DNA from: Halomonas smyrnensis AAD6
GTDB taxonomy: Bacteria; Pseudomonadota; Gammaproteobacteria; Pseudomonadales; Halomonadaceae
Assembly: GCF_000265245.1 (NCBI RefSeq)
Contig: NZ_AJKS02000011.1
Span: 1 to 64,000, forward strand
DNA length: 64,000 nucleotides
Reading direction: 5' to 3'
Shown: positions 33,850 through 43,140 of the stretch, one piece after another
Layout of the letters: each line of letters starts with the position of its first letter
Position numbering within the stretch: the stretch's first letter is position 1
Notes under the pieces: generated by a model
The model's database searches: none
The model's input: only the letters and a program-made list of their open reading frames with translations
Told to the model about the DNA's origin: nothing
Position numbers and translations under genes: made by a program

Positions 33850-35022
33850 ATGACCGATACGCCGATTGCCGACGCACGCGCCGTCCTGCCCATGGGCGAA
33901 CTGACCCCCCACGCCGAGGGACCGGCGCTCATCGAGGCCACGGCGGCCGGACGACAGCTGGCCCTTGGCTGGGGCAACGGCGACCGGGCCCGGTTTCCGC
34001 TGACCTGGCTGCGCGACCACTGCGCCTGTGACGAGTGCCGCCATCCGATGACCCGCGAGCGCCTCTACATGGCCCTCGAGGTGCCGGAACAGGCCCCGGC
34101 GACGGCGCTCGAGGACGGCAACCTGGTCCTCACCTGGGCCGACGGCCACGTCAGCCGCTTCGACGCCGGCTGGCTGCATCAGCGCCGCCCGGGCCAGGCG
34201 CGGGAGGATGCCGTGCCGTCGCGCCGTCCCTGGGCCCACGACTACCGTCCCACCCGCGTCGACCACGCCGACTTCGTGGCCGGCGCCGAGGGCGAGCGCG
34301 CCTGGCTCACCGCCCTGCTGCGCGATGGCCTGGTGCTGCTCGAGAACGGCCCGCTGGCCGACGAGGAAGTGAGCCGCCTGGCGGGTCGCATCGGGCCGCT
34401 GCGCGCCACCAACTTCGGCGCCCGCTTCGACGTCAAGTCCAAGCCGAACCCGAACAACGCCGCCTATACCGCCATCGGCCTGGCCCTGCACACCGACCTG
34501 CCCAACTGGCGCAACCCGCCGGACATCCAGCTGCTCTACTGCCTGGAAAATGATGCCGAGGGCGGCGAGTCCACCTTCTTCGACGGCTTCGCCGCGGCGG
34601 AGGCGCTGCGCGTCGAGTCCCCGGAGGCCTTCCGGCGGCTGGCCGAGACGCCGATCGACTTCCGCTTCCAGGACGAGGAGCACGACCTGGTGTGGACCGC
34701 GCCGGTGCTCGCCCTGGACGAGCAGGGCCGGGTCATCGAGGTCCGCCTCAACAACTGGATCCGCGACACCCTGCGCCTGCCCCTCGAGGAGATCGATGCC
34801 TGGTACGACGCCTACCGCGCGTTCTGGGCGCTGGCCCAGGATCCCGCGAACCGGCTCGAGTTCTCCCTGGCCCCGGGCGAGATGGTCGCCTTCGACAACC
34901 GCCGGGTGATGCACGGCCGCAACGCCTTCGATCCCGGTACCGGCCGGCGCCACCTGCAGGGCACCTACCTCGACCTCGACATGTGCGAATCGCGCCTGCG
35001 GGTGCTGGCCCGCGAGGCCTGA
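33850..35022 (+). CDS. Gamma-butyrobetaine hydroxylase-like 2-oxoglutarate dioxygenase
   Basis: A 390-residue Fe(II)/2-oxoglutarate oxygenase. The N-terminal DUF971-type domain has a zinc motif, WLRDHCACDECRHP plus a later histidine. The TauD/TfdA catalytic domain has the iron ligands in LHTDLP and RVMHGR. This two-domain layout is that of gamma-butyrobetaine hydroxylase, which makes L-carnitine; trimethyllysine hydroxylase is the close alternative. The start at 33850 follows a GGGAGGAG site; an in-frame ATG 57 bp upstream is not supported. The next gene encodes a betaine-type binding protein. Confidence 0.83.
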   Translation: MTDTPIADARAVLPMGELTPHAEGPALIEATAAGRQLALGWGNGDRARFPLTWLRDHCACDECRHPMTRERLYMALEVPEQAPATALEDGNLVLTWADGHVSRFDAGWLHQRRPGQAREDAVPSRRPWAHDYRPTRVDHADFVAGAEGERAWLTALLRDGLVLLENGPLADEEVSRLAGRIGPLRATNFGARFDVKSKPNPNNAAYTAIGLALHTDLPNWRNPPDIQLLYCLENDAEGGESTFFDGFAAAEALRVESPEAFRRLAETPIDFRFQDEEHDLVWTAPVLALDEQGRVIEVRLNNWIRDTLRLPLEEIDAWYDAYRAFWALAQDPANRLEFSLAPGEMVAFDNRRVMHGRNAFDPGTGRRHLQGTYLDLDMCESRLRVLAREA

Positions 35023-35096
35023 TCCCCCTGCCGTCCTGGCCGCTGCCCGACACAACATCAATCCGGTAGCGGCCTCCCCCATCACAAGGAGATCCC

Positions 35097-36035
35097 ATGC
35101 GTCTTTCGCCGACGACCCCCGCCCTGCCGCTGATCGCGCTGCCCCTGGCCCTGGGCCTGGCGAGCCCGGCCCTCGCCGACGACGCCACCCTGGACATCGG
35201 CGTGCCCCCCTGGCCCGGGGTCACGGTCAAGAGCGAGATGGCAAGCCAGCTCCTCGCCCCGCTGGGCTACGAGACCCGCACCCACGACGTTGGCCTGCAG
35301 GTCGTCTACCAGGGGCTGGAGACCGGCGACATCGATGCCCTGCTCGGCGGCTGGATGCCGGCCCAGCAGAAGATGTTCGCTCCCCGCGAGGAAAGCGGGG
35401 TGATCGAGGGCCTGGTCAACAACGTCGAGGGCGCCCAGATGACGCTGGCGGTCCCGGACTACCTCCATGATCAGGGCATCACCAGCTTCGCCGACCTGGA
35501 TGCCCATCGCGAGGCCTTCGACGGCAAGATCCATAGCTTCGGGGCCGGTTCCGCCGCCAGCGATAGGCTCTACCAGGCCATCGACGACGACGCCTGGGGG
35601 CTGGGCGACTGGGAGGTGGTGGACACCAGCGTGATCGGCATGCTCGGCGCCGCCAGCAGCGCCATCGACCGCGAGGCGCCCATCGTCTGGGTCGGCTGGA
35701 CGCCGCACTGGATGAACCTCGCGCTGCCGATGCGCTACCTCGACGATCCCAAGGATCTGTTCGGCGAGGACAACGGCGCGACCGACGTCCTGACCGTGCT
35801 GCGCAGCGACTACGGAGACGCCCATCCCAACCTGGAACGCTTCTTCGAGCAGTTCACCTTCGCCGCCGAGGAGCAGAGCTGGATGATCCAGCAGTTCGGC
35901 GAGGAGGAGCGCGAGGTCGAGGCGGTCGCCCGGCAGTGGCTGCAGGAGCACCCCGAACGCGTCGCGGCCATGCTCGAGGGCGTGACCACCTCGGACGGCG
36001 ACCCGGCCTGGCCGGCGGTGCAGGCCAGCCTCTGA
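35097..36035 (+). CDS. Glycine betaine/carnitine-type ABC substrate-binding protein (OpuAC)
   Basis: A periplasmic binding protein of 312 residues with a signal peptide ending ASPALA at about residue 27. The OpuAC fold is seen in the opening DIGVPPWPGVTVKSEMASQLL, the two-lobe pattern, tryptophans such as LGGWMP and WVGWTPHWM that would box a trimethylammonium group, and a helical C-terminus. No ATPase or permease gene accompanies it, so it must work with a transporter elsewhere. It lies 74 bp after the hydroxylase gene and is probably co-transcribed. Confidence 0.87.
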   Translation: MRLSPTTPALPLIALPLALGLASPALADDATLDIGVPPWPGVTVKSEMASQLLAPLGYETRTHDVGLQVVYQGLETGDIDALLGGWMPAQQKMFAPREESGVIEGLVNNVEGAQMTLAVPDYLHDQGITSFADLDAHREAFDGKIHSFGAGSAASDRLYQAIDDDAWGLGDWEVVDTSVIGMLGAASSAIDREAPIVWVGWTPHWMNLALPMRYLDDPKDLFGEDNGATDVLTVLRSDYGDAHPNLERFFEQFTFAAEEQSWMIQQFGEEEREVEAVARQWLQEHPERVAAMLEGVTTSDGDPAWPAVQASL

Positions 36036-36126
36036 TGGCCCCGTGCGGACCGGCGGCCCGGTCCTTTGGCCGGCGCCGCCTCTGCCGTATGCTAGGGCGC
36101 GATATCCTTCAGGAAGCTCGCGCCCC

Positions 36127-36804
36127 ATGTCCCGATCCCTCGGCCTTCTCACCGCCGTCCTGACCCTGCTCATCGCCCTGGGCCTGCTGTGGCAATGGCT
36201 GGCCATGCAGGACCTGCTCACCGTCGACAGCCTGATGGCGCTGGCCAAGGGCTCGGTGGCCTGGCGCGACGCGCCCTGGGCGGTACTGGTGGTGATGGCG
36301 ATCTACGCCGGCGCCTCGCTGGTGATGTTCCCGCTGAGCCTGCTGGTGGCGCTGACGGGGCTGCTGTTCGGCCCCTGGTGGGGCTTCGGCTACGCGCTGG
36401 CCGGCACGCTCAGCGCCTCGGTGCTGACCTGGTGGGTGGGCCGCAAGCTGGGCCGCGACGCCCTGCTGCGCTACGGCGGACAGCGCCTCAAGGGCCTGTC
36501 GCGCTACCTCTCGGGGCGTGGCATCCGCACCATGACGGTGGTGAACCTGCTGCCACTGGCGCCCTTCACCCTGACCAACATGATGGCCGGGGCCTTCCAC
36601 CTGCGCTTTCGCGACTACATGATCGGCTCGACCCTGGGCATCCTGCCCGGGCTCGCCGGCGTGACGCTGCTCGGCAGCCAGCTCGGACAGCTGGCCGCCG
36701 CCGACAGTCGCCAGGACGTGGTCATGGCCCTCGGCGGGCTGGTGCTGGGCGCGGCGATGCTCTACGGGCTCAAGCGCTGGGCCGAACGCCGCCGGCGGCG
36801 CTGA
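36127..36804 (+). CDS. VTT-domain (TVP38/TMEM64, DedA-like) membrane protein
   Basis: A 225-residue inner-membrane protein with about five hydrophobic segments. The VTT core is clear: LVMFPLSLLVALTGLLFGPWWGFGYALAGTLSAS, then the conserved GRKLGRDALLRY and the re-entrant MTVVNLLPLAPFTLTNMMAGA. Relatives act in lipid scrambling or flipping; the cargo of this one is unknown. Start at 36127, chosen because the helix follows directly; in-frame codons further upstream give a proline-rich leader. Confidence 0.82.
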   Translation: MSRSLGLLTAVLTLLIALGLLWQWLAMQDLLTVDSLMALAKGSVAWRDAPWAVLVVMAIYAGASLVMFPLSLLVALTGLLFGPWWGFGYALAGTLSASVLTWWVGRKLGRDALLRYGGQRLKGLSRYLSGRGIRTMTVVNLLPLAPFTLTNMMAGAFHLRFRDYMIGSTLGILPGLAGVTLLGSQLGQLAAADSRQDVVMALGGLVLGAAMLYGLKRWAERRRRR

Positions 36805-36834
36805 CGGGCGCCGTCCCGGGGCATTGACGAAGGG

Positions 36835-36870
36835 GCCGCCGAGCCGGACATTCCTGGCTCGGAAGGCGGC
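36835..36870. terminator. Hairpin between the converging VTT and GT4 genes
   Basis: An 11-bp stem with a 4-nt bulge and a 10-nt loop, ending one base before the GT4 stop codon. Confidence 0.5.
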
Positions 36871-38196
36871 TCACTTGGAGGGCAGTTCGGGCTCGTCGGA
36901 ACGGTTGCCGGGCCACCAGGAGGGCCGCTCCTGCTCCCACTCCTCCTGCACCAGGTGGCGCAGGATCCGCCCGCGATAGCGCAGCATCTGCCATTCGGCG
37001 CCCAGCCGGCCGCGCACGCGGTCCCAGCCGCCGTCGTCGGCGTGGGTGAAGGGCCCGCCGCTGGCGATCGCCCGCCGGTAGACGGCCAGGCAGCGCTCGG
37101 CGCAGAGCCGCTCGTCGTAGTCCGCGGCGGTGGCCAGGGCGCCGTGCTGCAGCGGCAGGCGCCGCGCCGGGTCACCGAGCGCGTCGAGGGCCGCCGCCAT
37201 GGCCTCGGCGTCGTCCTCGGCCAGCAGCCGGCCGTTCTCCTCGTCCGCCACCACTTCCACCACGCCCGGCGCTTCGACCGCCACCACCGGCAGGCCGGCG
37301 GCCATGGCCTCGGCCACCACCATGCCCTGGGTCTCGCTGTGGGAGGCGAAGGCGAAGACGTCCATGGCGTGATAGGCGTCGATCAGCGCCTGACCCTGCA
37401 GGCGGCCGGTGAAGTGGACGCGCTCGTCGACGCCCCACTCCTCGGCGACCATGGCCATGCCCTCGGCGGCGTCACCGTCGCCGACCACCAGGAAGTGGGC
37501 CTCCGGCCGGGCGCCCAGCGTCCGGCACACGGCCTCGGCCAGGAACACCAGGTTCTTCTCGTGGGCCAGCCGCCCCAGATGGCCGATCACGTAGGCGCCC
37601 TCGGGAATGCCCCGGGCGGCCCGGCAGCCGGCCCCGTCGCCGTCGGTGAAGCGCGCCGTGTCCACGCCGCTCGGCACCACGCGGATCTCGGGATTGCCGT
37701 CGCGCGCCAGCAGCAGGTCGCGGATGCTCTCGCTGGGCGCGATCACGGCGTCGCACAGCCAGGTGTACTGGGTCGCCAGCGCCACGGCGAAGCGCTGCAT
37801 GCGCGGCGAGTCGCCCGGCACGTAGTGGGTGTAGTGCTCGTAGAGGGTGTGGTGGGTGAACACCAGCGGCAGGCCGTAGGTCTCGGCGGCCCGGGCCGCG
37901 GTGTCGCCGAGCAGGAAGGGGTGATGCGTGTGCACCAGGTCGGGCTCGAAGGCCTCGATGGCGTCATACAGCTGGCCGGGAATCGGCACCGGCAACGAGA
38001 AGTCGCTGCCGTTGAAGTGCTGGACCGCCGCCACCCGCACCACGTCGGCCTCGAAGTCCGGCTGTCCCTCCAGGCGCGGGGCCACCACCAGCACCTTGTG
38101 GCCGGTGGCCTGGAGCTGTCGCTTGAGCCGCTGCACGGACTCGCTGACGCCGCCGACGATGGGCAGATAGGTGTTGGTGAACATCAGCACATTCAC
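36871..38196 (-). CDS. GT4-family glycosyltransferase
   Basis: A 441-residue retaining GT-B transferase. N-terminal acceptor domain: FTNTYLPIVGGVSESV and VHTHHPFLLGDTA. C-terminal donor domain: GRLAHEKNLVFLAEA, then the E-x7-E motif in SHSETQGMVVAEAMAAGLPVVA. Closest by pattern to diacylglycerol or phosphatidylinositol glycosyltransferases, so a glycolipid product is plausible but unproven. It starts at GTG 38196 and overlaps the LysR stop by 4 bp, so the two are translationally coupled despite unrelated roles. Confidence 0.87.
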   Translation of the reverse strand: MNVLMFTNTYLPIVGGVSESVQRLKRQLQATGHKVLVVAPRLEGQPDFEADVVRVAAVQHFNGSDFSLPVPIPGQLYDAIEAFEPDLVHTHHPFLLGDTAARAAETYGLPLVFTHHTLYEHYTHYVPGDSPRMQRFAVALATQYTWLCDAVIAPSESIRDLLLARDGNPEIRVVPSGVDTARFTDGDGAGCRAARGIPEGAYVIGHLGRLAHEKNLVFLAEAVCRTLGARPEAHFLVVGDGDAAEGMAMVAEEWGVDERVHFTGRLQGQALIDAYHAMDVFAFASHSETQGMVVAEAMAAGLPVVAVEAPGVVEVVADEENGRLLAEDDAEAMAAALDALGDPARRLPLQHGALATAADYDERLCAERCLAVYRRAIASGGPFTHADDGGWDRVRGRLGAEWQMLRYRGRILRHLVQEEWEQERPSWWPGNRSDEPELPSK

Positions 38197-39155
38197 GGTG
38201 GCGACTCTCCTTGCCTGGCTTGCGAAAGCACGTCCTGTGCCGGCACGCGTCCCGGCATCTCCTGCTCAAGATAGGCGATGAAGGCACGAATCCGCAGCGG
38301 GACGTGGCGGCGCCGATCATACACGGCATGGAAGTCCGCGCGCACGCCCTGCCACCCGGGCAGCAGTTCGACCAGCCGCCCCGCCGCCAGATCCTCGTGC
38401 ACGTCCCACCAGGAGCGCAGGGCGATGCCCTGGCCGTCGCGGGCCAGGCCACGGATCACCTCGCCGTCGTTGCTGGCCATGGGGCCGGTGACCTTCACCG
38501 CCCGCTCCTCGCCGGGCGCCTCGCGGCGCTCGAAGCGCCACACCGCGTAGTCGCTGGCGATCTCGCGCAGCACCAGGCAGGCGTGCCGGGCCAGGTCGCC
38601 GGGCTCGCGCAGCGGCGGCATCGTCGCCACGTAGCCCGGCGCCGCGCACAGCACCCGCCGACTGGCCAGGATGCGACGGGCCACCAGCCGCGAGTCCGGC
38701 GGCTCGCCGACCCGGATGCCGATGTCGATGCCCTGGTCGGCCAGCCCGAGCGGGAAATTGGTCAGCTCGAGGCTCGCCTCCAGGCGCGGGTGCCGGGCGC
38801 GGAAGGTCGACAGCAGCGGTGCCACGTGGCGGCGCCCGAAGCCGAAGGTGGCGTTGATGCGCAGCGGCCCGGAGAGCTCGGCGCGATGGTCGCCGAGGGT
38901 CTCCTCGAGCTCGGTCAGGTCGTCGAGGATGGCCCCGCCGCGGGCCAGATAGCGCTCGCCCTCGGCGGTCAGCGTCAGGCGCCGGGTGGTGCGCGCCGCC
39001 AGCGAGACGCCCAGGCGCGCCTCGAGCCGCTGAAGGCGCTTGCTCACCGCCGACAGCGACAGCCCGAGCTCGCGGGCGGTGGCGGTCAGGCTGCCGGCCC
39101 GGGCGAGGCGCTGGAAGAAGGCCAGATCGTCGAGGGGCGTCACCGCATTCTCCAC
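38193..39155 (-). CDS. LysR-family regulator divergent from tartrate dehydrogenase
   Basis: A 320-residue LysR regulator of the DmlR/CrgA-like branch: helix-turn-helix GSLTATARELGLSLSAVSKRLQRLE and substrate domain beginning GPLRINATFGFGRRHVAPLL. It is divergent from the tartrate dehydrogenase gene across 93 bp, the usual arrangement for a LysR activator and its target. DmlR activates the related D-malate dehydrogenase in E. coli, supporting that link (inference). Overlaps the downstream GT4 start by 4 bp. Confidence 0.87.
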   Translation of the reverse strand: MENAVTPLDDLAFFQRLARAGSLTATARELGLSLSAVSKRLQRLEARLGVSLAARTTRRLTLTAEGERYLARGGAILDDLTELEETLGDHRAELSGPLRINATFGFGRRHVAPLLSTFRARHPRLEASLELTNFPLGLADQGIDIGIRVGEPPDSRLVARRILASRRVLCAAPGYVATMPPLREPGDLARHACLVLREIASDYAVWRFERREAPGEERAVKVTGPMASNDGEVIRGLARDGQGIALRSWWDVHEDLAAGRLVELLPGWQGVRADFHAVYDRRRHVPLRIRAFIAYLEQEMPGRVPAQDVLSQARQGESPP

Positions 39156-39248
39156 TTGAGCTCAACAATGGCTTGAATGTTACCCCGATTATCTCCGTCC
39201 TGTCCGCCGCTAGACTGGGCGCAGGCTCATTCCAAGACAGGAGTTCCC

Positions 39249-40328
39249 ATGACCCAGCGCATCGCCGTGCTCGCCGGTGACGGCATCGGCAAGGAAGTCA
39301 TGCCCGAGGGCCTGCGCGCCCTGGAGGCCGCCGCCCGCCGCTTCGACCTCGACCTGACCTTCGAGGCCTTCGACTTCGCCAGCTGCGACTACTACCTCGA
39401 GCACGGCCAGATGCTGCCCGACGACTGGCACTCGACCCTGGTCGCCTTCGACGCCCTCTACTACGGCGCCATCGGCTGGCCCGAGACGGTGCCGGACCAC
39501 GTCTCGCTGTGGGGCTCGCTGCTCAAATTCCGCCGCGAGTTCGACCAGTACGTCAACCTGCGGCCGTGCCGCCTGCTGCCGGGCATCGAGAGCCCGCTGG
39601 CCGGGCGCAAGCCGGGCGACATCGACTTCTACGTGGTGCGCGAGAACACCGAGGGCGAGTACTCCAGCGTCGGCGGCACCATGTTCGAGGGCACCGAGCG
39701 CGAGGTGGTGATCCAGGAGACGGTGATGACCCGCACCGGCGTCGACCGGGTGCTGAAGTACGCCTACGACCTGGCCCAGATCCGCCCACGCAAGAAGCTG
39801 ACCTCGGCCACCAAGTCCAACGGCATCGCCATCACCATGCCCTGGTGGGACAGGCGCGTCGCCGCCATGGGCGAGCGCTATCCGGAGGTCGAGGTCGACC
39901 AGTTCCACATCGACATCCTCACCGCCAACTTCGTGCTGCACCCGGACTGGTTCGACGTGGTGGTGGCCAGCAACCTGTTCGGCGACATCCTCTCCGACCT
40001 GGGCCCGGCCTGCACCGGCACCATCGGCGTCGCGCCCTCGGCCAACATCAACCCCGAGGGCACCTTCCCGAGCCTGTTCGAGCCGGTCCACGGCAGCGCC
40101 CCTGACATCGCCGGGCGCGGCATCGCCAACCCCATCGGCCAGATCTGGTCCGGCGCCATGATGCTCGAGCACCTGGGCCACCCGGAGGCCGGCGCGGCCA
40201 TCCTCGCCGCCATCGAGGCGGTGCTCGCCGAGGGCGACGCCGCGACGCTGACGCCGGACCTCAAGGGCCGCGGCACCACCGAGGGGCTGGGCCGCGCCAT
40301 CGCCGAGCGCATCGCCGCCGACGCCTGA
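39249..40328 (+). CDS. Tartrate dehydrogenase/decarboxylase (D-malate dehydrogenase family)
   Basis: NAD- and metal-dependent beta-decarboxylating dehydrogenase of 359 residues, related to isopropylmalate dehydrogenase. Motifs: AGDGIGKEVMPEG, YGAIGWP, VNLRPCRLLPG (substrate arginines), VVRENTEGEYSSVGG, SNLFGDILSDLG (metal aspartates) and EPVHGSAPDIAG. This pattern is that of TtuC/YeaU (DmlA), acting on tartrate, D-malate or both. Start at 39249 with AGGAG six bases upstream. The divergent LysR gene is the likely regulator. Confidence 0.88.
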   Translation: MTQRIAVLAGDGIGKEVMPEGLRALEAAARRFDLDLTFEAFDFASCDYYLEHGQMLPDDWHSTLVAFDALYYGAIGWPETVPDHVSLWGSLLKFRREFDQYVNLRPCRLLPGIESPLAGRKPGDIDFYVVRENTEGEYSSVGGTMFEGTEREVVIQETVMTRTGVDRVLKYAYDLAQIRPRKKLTSATKSNGIAITMPWWDRRVAAMGERYPEVEVDQFHIDILTANFVLHPDWFDVVVASNLFGDILSDLGPACTGTIGVAPSANINPEGTFPSLFEPVHGSAPDIAGRGIANPIGQIWSGAMMLEHLGHPEAGAAILAAIEAVLAEGDAATLTPDLKGRGTTEGLGRAIAERIAADA

Positions 40329-40335
40329 ACGACGA

Positions 40336-40356
40336 CGCCCCGCATGGAGCGGGGCG
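40336..40356. terminator. Hairpin between converging tartrate dehydrogenase and wrbA genes
   Basis: A perfect 8-bp GC stem with an ATGGA loop between two convergent genes. No U-tract. Confidence 0.5.
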
Positions 40357-40380
40357 CCAGAAGAGCGAGGCGATGGCCGA

Positions 40381-40977
40381 CTAGCCGGCCAGCTTCGCCG
40401 CGATGCCGGCCACGTGCTCGCCCTGGAAGCGCGCCAGCTCGAGCTCGGTATCGCTCGGCTGGCGCGAACCGTCGCCGCCGGCCAGGGTGGCGGCGCCATA
40501 GGGCGAGCCGCCCTTGACCTCGGAGATGTCGAACTGCGCCTCGATGCCATAGCCCAGCGGCACGATCACCATGCCGTGGTGGGCCAGGGTCGGCCACACG
40601 CTGAGCACGGTGGACTCGTTGCCGCCGCCGGTGCCGGTGGAGGTGAAGACGCTGGCCACCTTGCCACGCAGCGCCCCCTTGGCCCACAGGCCGCCGGTCT
40701 GGTCGAAGAAGGTGCGCATCTGGCCGGACATGTTGCCGAAGCGGGTGGGCGTGCCGACGATCAGCGCATCGTAGTCGGCAAGCTCCTGGGGGCTCGCCTC
40801 GGGAGTGTCGAAGGTCTGGCCGCCGGCCTTGGCAAACGCGTCGGCGCCCATGGTCTCGGGCACCCGCTTGAGGTCGACCTCGACGCCGTCGACCCGGCCG
40901 GCCCCCTCGGCCACGGCCCGGGCCAGGGTGTCGACGTGGCCGTACATCGAGTGATAGAGCACCAGTACCTTGGTCAT
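40381..40977 (-). CDS. wrbA: NAD(P)H:quinone oxidoreductase WrbA
   Basis: A flavodoxin-like FMN protein of 198 residues reducing quinones by two electrons, protecting against redox cycling. Motifs: [21 protein letters not shown] (phosphate loop), [32 protein letters not shown] and [13 protein letters not shown], all diagnostic for WrbA. Monocistronic; unrelated to its neighbours. Confidence 0.94.
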   Translation of the reverse strand: MTKVLVLYHSMYGHVDTLARAVAEGAGRVDGVEVDLKRVPETMGADAFAKAGGQTFDTPEASPQELADYDALIVGTPTRFGNMSGQMRTFFDQTGGLWAKGALRGKVASVFTSTGTGGGNESTVLSVWPTLAHHGMVIVPLGYGIEAQFDISEVKGGSPYGAATLAGGDGSRQPSDTELELARFQGEHVAGIAAKLAG

Positions 40978-41134
40978 GAATCTGCCTCCCGCGAAAGAGT
41001 GTCCTGCGCGTCCAGGGAACGAGGGTGTCGCGAACGCGCCCCCTGCAGTCTAGACACCCCTCGGCGATCTGCGCCTGGTGGCGTCGCCGGATCGCGCTTA
41101 TGCTGGCCGCAACGCACTCGACACGGAGGTCCCG

Positions 41135-41737
41135 ATGCCCCATCCCACCCGTCCCGCGCCCGACGCGCATCCGCTCGCCATGCCCCGCGCCCGGGCGCTG
41201 CTCGGCGTCGCCCTGCTGCCGCTCGGGCTCGCCGCCTGTACCGGCATGCCCCAGGGCACCCAGCCGGTCGACGGCTTCGACGCCGAGCGCTATCTGGGCC
41301 GCTGGTACGAGGTCGCCCGCTTCGATCACTCCTTCGAGGAGGGCCTGGACTGCGTCACCGCCGACTACGCCCGCCGCGACGACGGCGGCATCCGGGTGAT
41401 CAACCGCGGCGTCGACCTGGACGCCGGCGAGGTCGACGTCGCCGAGGGCAAGGCCTATCCGATCGGCGAGCCCGGCCAGGGCCGGCTCAAGGTCAGCTTC
41501 TTCGGCCCCTTCTATGCCGGCTACAACGTGCTGGCGCTGGCCGACGACTACGACTGGGCGCTGGTCGCCGGCCCCGACCGCGACTACCTGTGGATGCTCT
41601 CTCGCACCCCCGAGCTGGCGCCGGACACCTACCGCGACCTGGTCGAGCGCGCCGAGGCGCTGGACTTCCCGGTGGACGAGCTGATCGAGGTGGAACAGGG
41701 CGAGGCCGCCTGCGCGCCCTGGCGCCGCGAGCGCTGA
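41135..41737 (+). CDS. blc: Outer-membrane lipocalin Blc
   Basis: A bacterial lipocalin lipoprotein of 200 residues. The lipobox LAAC follows a hydrophobic signal segment. The lipocalin motif DAERYLGRWYEVARFDHSFEEG and the second conserved region YNVLALADDYDWALVAGPDRDYLWMLSRTP match Blc. The start at 41135 has a GGAGGT site; an internal ATG at 41180 would give a more ordinary 20-residue signal peptide and is the alternative. Blc binds lipids or fatty acids at the outer membrane. Confidence 0.9.
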   Translation: MPHPTRPAPDAHPLAMPRARALLGVALLPLGLAACTGMPQGTQPVDGFDAERYLGRWYEVARFDHSFEEGLDCVTADYARRDDGGIRVINRGVDLDAGEVDVAEGKAYPIGEPGQGRLKVSFFGPFYAGYNVLALADDYDWALVAGPDRDYLWMLSRTPELAPDTYRDLVERAEALDFPVDELIEVEQGEAACAPWRRER

Positions 41738-41853
41738 TCGCGCGCCACGCGAAAATGTACAACATACGTTTGTCGTAGTTACACATTCACGCACTTCACG
41801 TCATCCTCATGGACGCACTCCGACCCCCACACGTGCTTCACATGAGGTGACAC

Positions 41854-42873
41854 ATGACGATAGGACGCCGTCAGTTCCTGGCCGGGACCGCCGCCCTGAC
41901 CGCCGCGGCGGGCTCGCCCTCGCTGTTCGCCCGCGCCGAGCCGCCCGCACGCTATCCCGACGACTGCTGGCAGGTGCTCGACGAGCGCTTCGAGCGCTAC
42001 GTGCTGTTCAACTCGCCGCTGGAGCGGATCTGGAGCGGCGGGCTGTGGCTCGAGGGGCCGGCCTGGAACGCCGTGGGCCGCTACGCGGTGTTCAGCGACA
42101 TTCCCCGCGCCCGCCAGATGCGCTGGGACGAGGCCAGCAACACGGTCAGCGTGCTGCGCCACCAGGTCGGCCACTCCAACGGCCACGCCTTCGACGACCG
42201 CGGCCGGCTGATCGCCTGCGAGCACTCCCCGGCCCGGGTGGTGCGCTATGAGTGGGACGGCGGCGTGACCGTGCTGGCCGACGGCTGGCAGGGCAAGCGC
42301 CTCAACGCGCCCAACGACCTGGTCACCCTGCCCGGCGGCGGCGTCATCTTCACCGATCCCGGCTACGGCGCCCACGTGGACTACGAGGGCCACAAGCGCG
42401 AGCTGGAGATCGAGCCGGCGGTCTACTACGTCGACGACACCCTGGACGAGCCGCAGCGCCTGACCACCGCGCCCTACAAGCCCAACGGCATCGCCCTGAG
42501 CCCGGACCGGCGCACGCTCTACGTCACCGACACCGCGCCCTCGCACCATCCCGACCAGCCCGCCGCCATCTCCCGCTTCACGCTCGCCGAGGACGGCAAG
42601 GCCGTCTCCGAGGACGAGCGCCTGCTCGAGGGCCAGGGCGAGGGCTACGACGGCATGGCCGTGGACGAGGACGGCAACCTCTGGGTGGGCACCTCCGGCG
42701 GCGAGGGCAAGGACGGCGTCAGCATCTTCACCGCCGAGGGCGAGCGCCTCGGCCGCATCCTGCTGCCCGAGGTCTGCGCCAACGTCTGCTTCACCGGCGA
42801 GGACCGCAACCGGCTGATGATGACCGCCAGCCGCTCCGTCTACACCCTCTACACCGGGGCCCGCGGCGCCTGA
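41854..42873 (+). CDS. SMP-30/gluconolactonase-family protein, Tat-exported
   Basis: A six-bladed beta-propeller lactonase of 339 residues. The N-terminus MTIGRRQFLAGTAALTAAAG is a twin-arginine signal, so it folds before export to the periplasm. Metal-site and propeller features are ERIWSGGLWLEGPAWN (Glu ligand), SNGHAFDDRGRLIACEH, LNAPNDLVTLPGGGVIFTDPGYG (Asn ligand) and LYVTDTAP (Asp ligand). It likely opens sugar lactones such as gluconolactone. Monocistronic with a terminator. Confidence 0.87.
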   Translation: MTIGRRQFLAGTAALTAAAGSPSLFARAEPPARYPDDCWQVLDERFERYVLFNSPLERIWSGGLWLEGPAWNAVGRYAVFSDIPRARQMRWDEASNTVSVLRHQVGHSNGHAFDDRGRLIACEHSPARVVRYEWDGGVTVLADGWQGKRLNAPNDLVTLPGGGVIFTDPGYGAHVDYEGHKRELEIEPAVYYVDDTLDEPQRLTTAPYKPNGIALSPDRRTLYVTDTAPSHHPDQPAAISRFTLAEDGKAVSEDERLLEGQGEGYDGMAVDEDGNLWVGTSGGEGKDGVSIFTAEGERLGRILLPEVCANVCFTGEDRNRLMMTASRSVYTLYTGARGA

Positions 42874-42920
42874 TCCCGCCCCGCCACGCGGCTCGAGGCG
42901 CGTGCGGCGCGCCATTCATC

Positions 42921-42955
42921 CGGTGCCCGGCCCCGATGGCCGGGCGCCGGCTTTT
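42921..42955 (+). terminator. Intrinsic terminator of the lactonase gene
   Basis: A 12-bp GC stem (one G-T pair) with a CCGAT loop, followed by CTTTTC. Confidence 0.7.
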
Positions 42956-43140
42956 CACTCAGGCACCGGCTCTTTCATCAAATCGACAGCCGGCCTTGCG
43001 GCGGCCGGCGCGGCACCGGAAGGTAGGGTCAGACTCCGCCTCCACAACGACATAACAAGGATTCTGCCCCATGCCCCGCATCACGCTGCCCGAGGCCTGT
43101 CCGGCCGCCGCCGGCCGCCCGCCGATCTCGCGAGGTCGAC

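Noticed and set aside
41749..41790. AATGTACAACATACG region upstream of the lactonase gene as a purine-type operator
   Set aside because: Lacks the TGTATACA core and symmetry.
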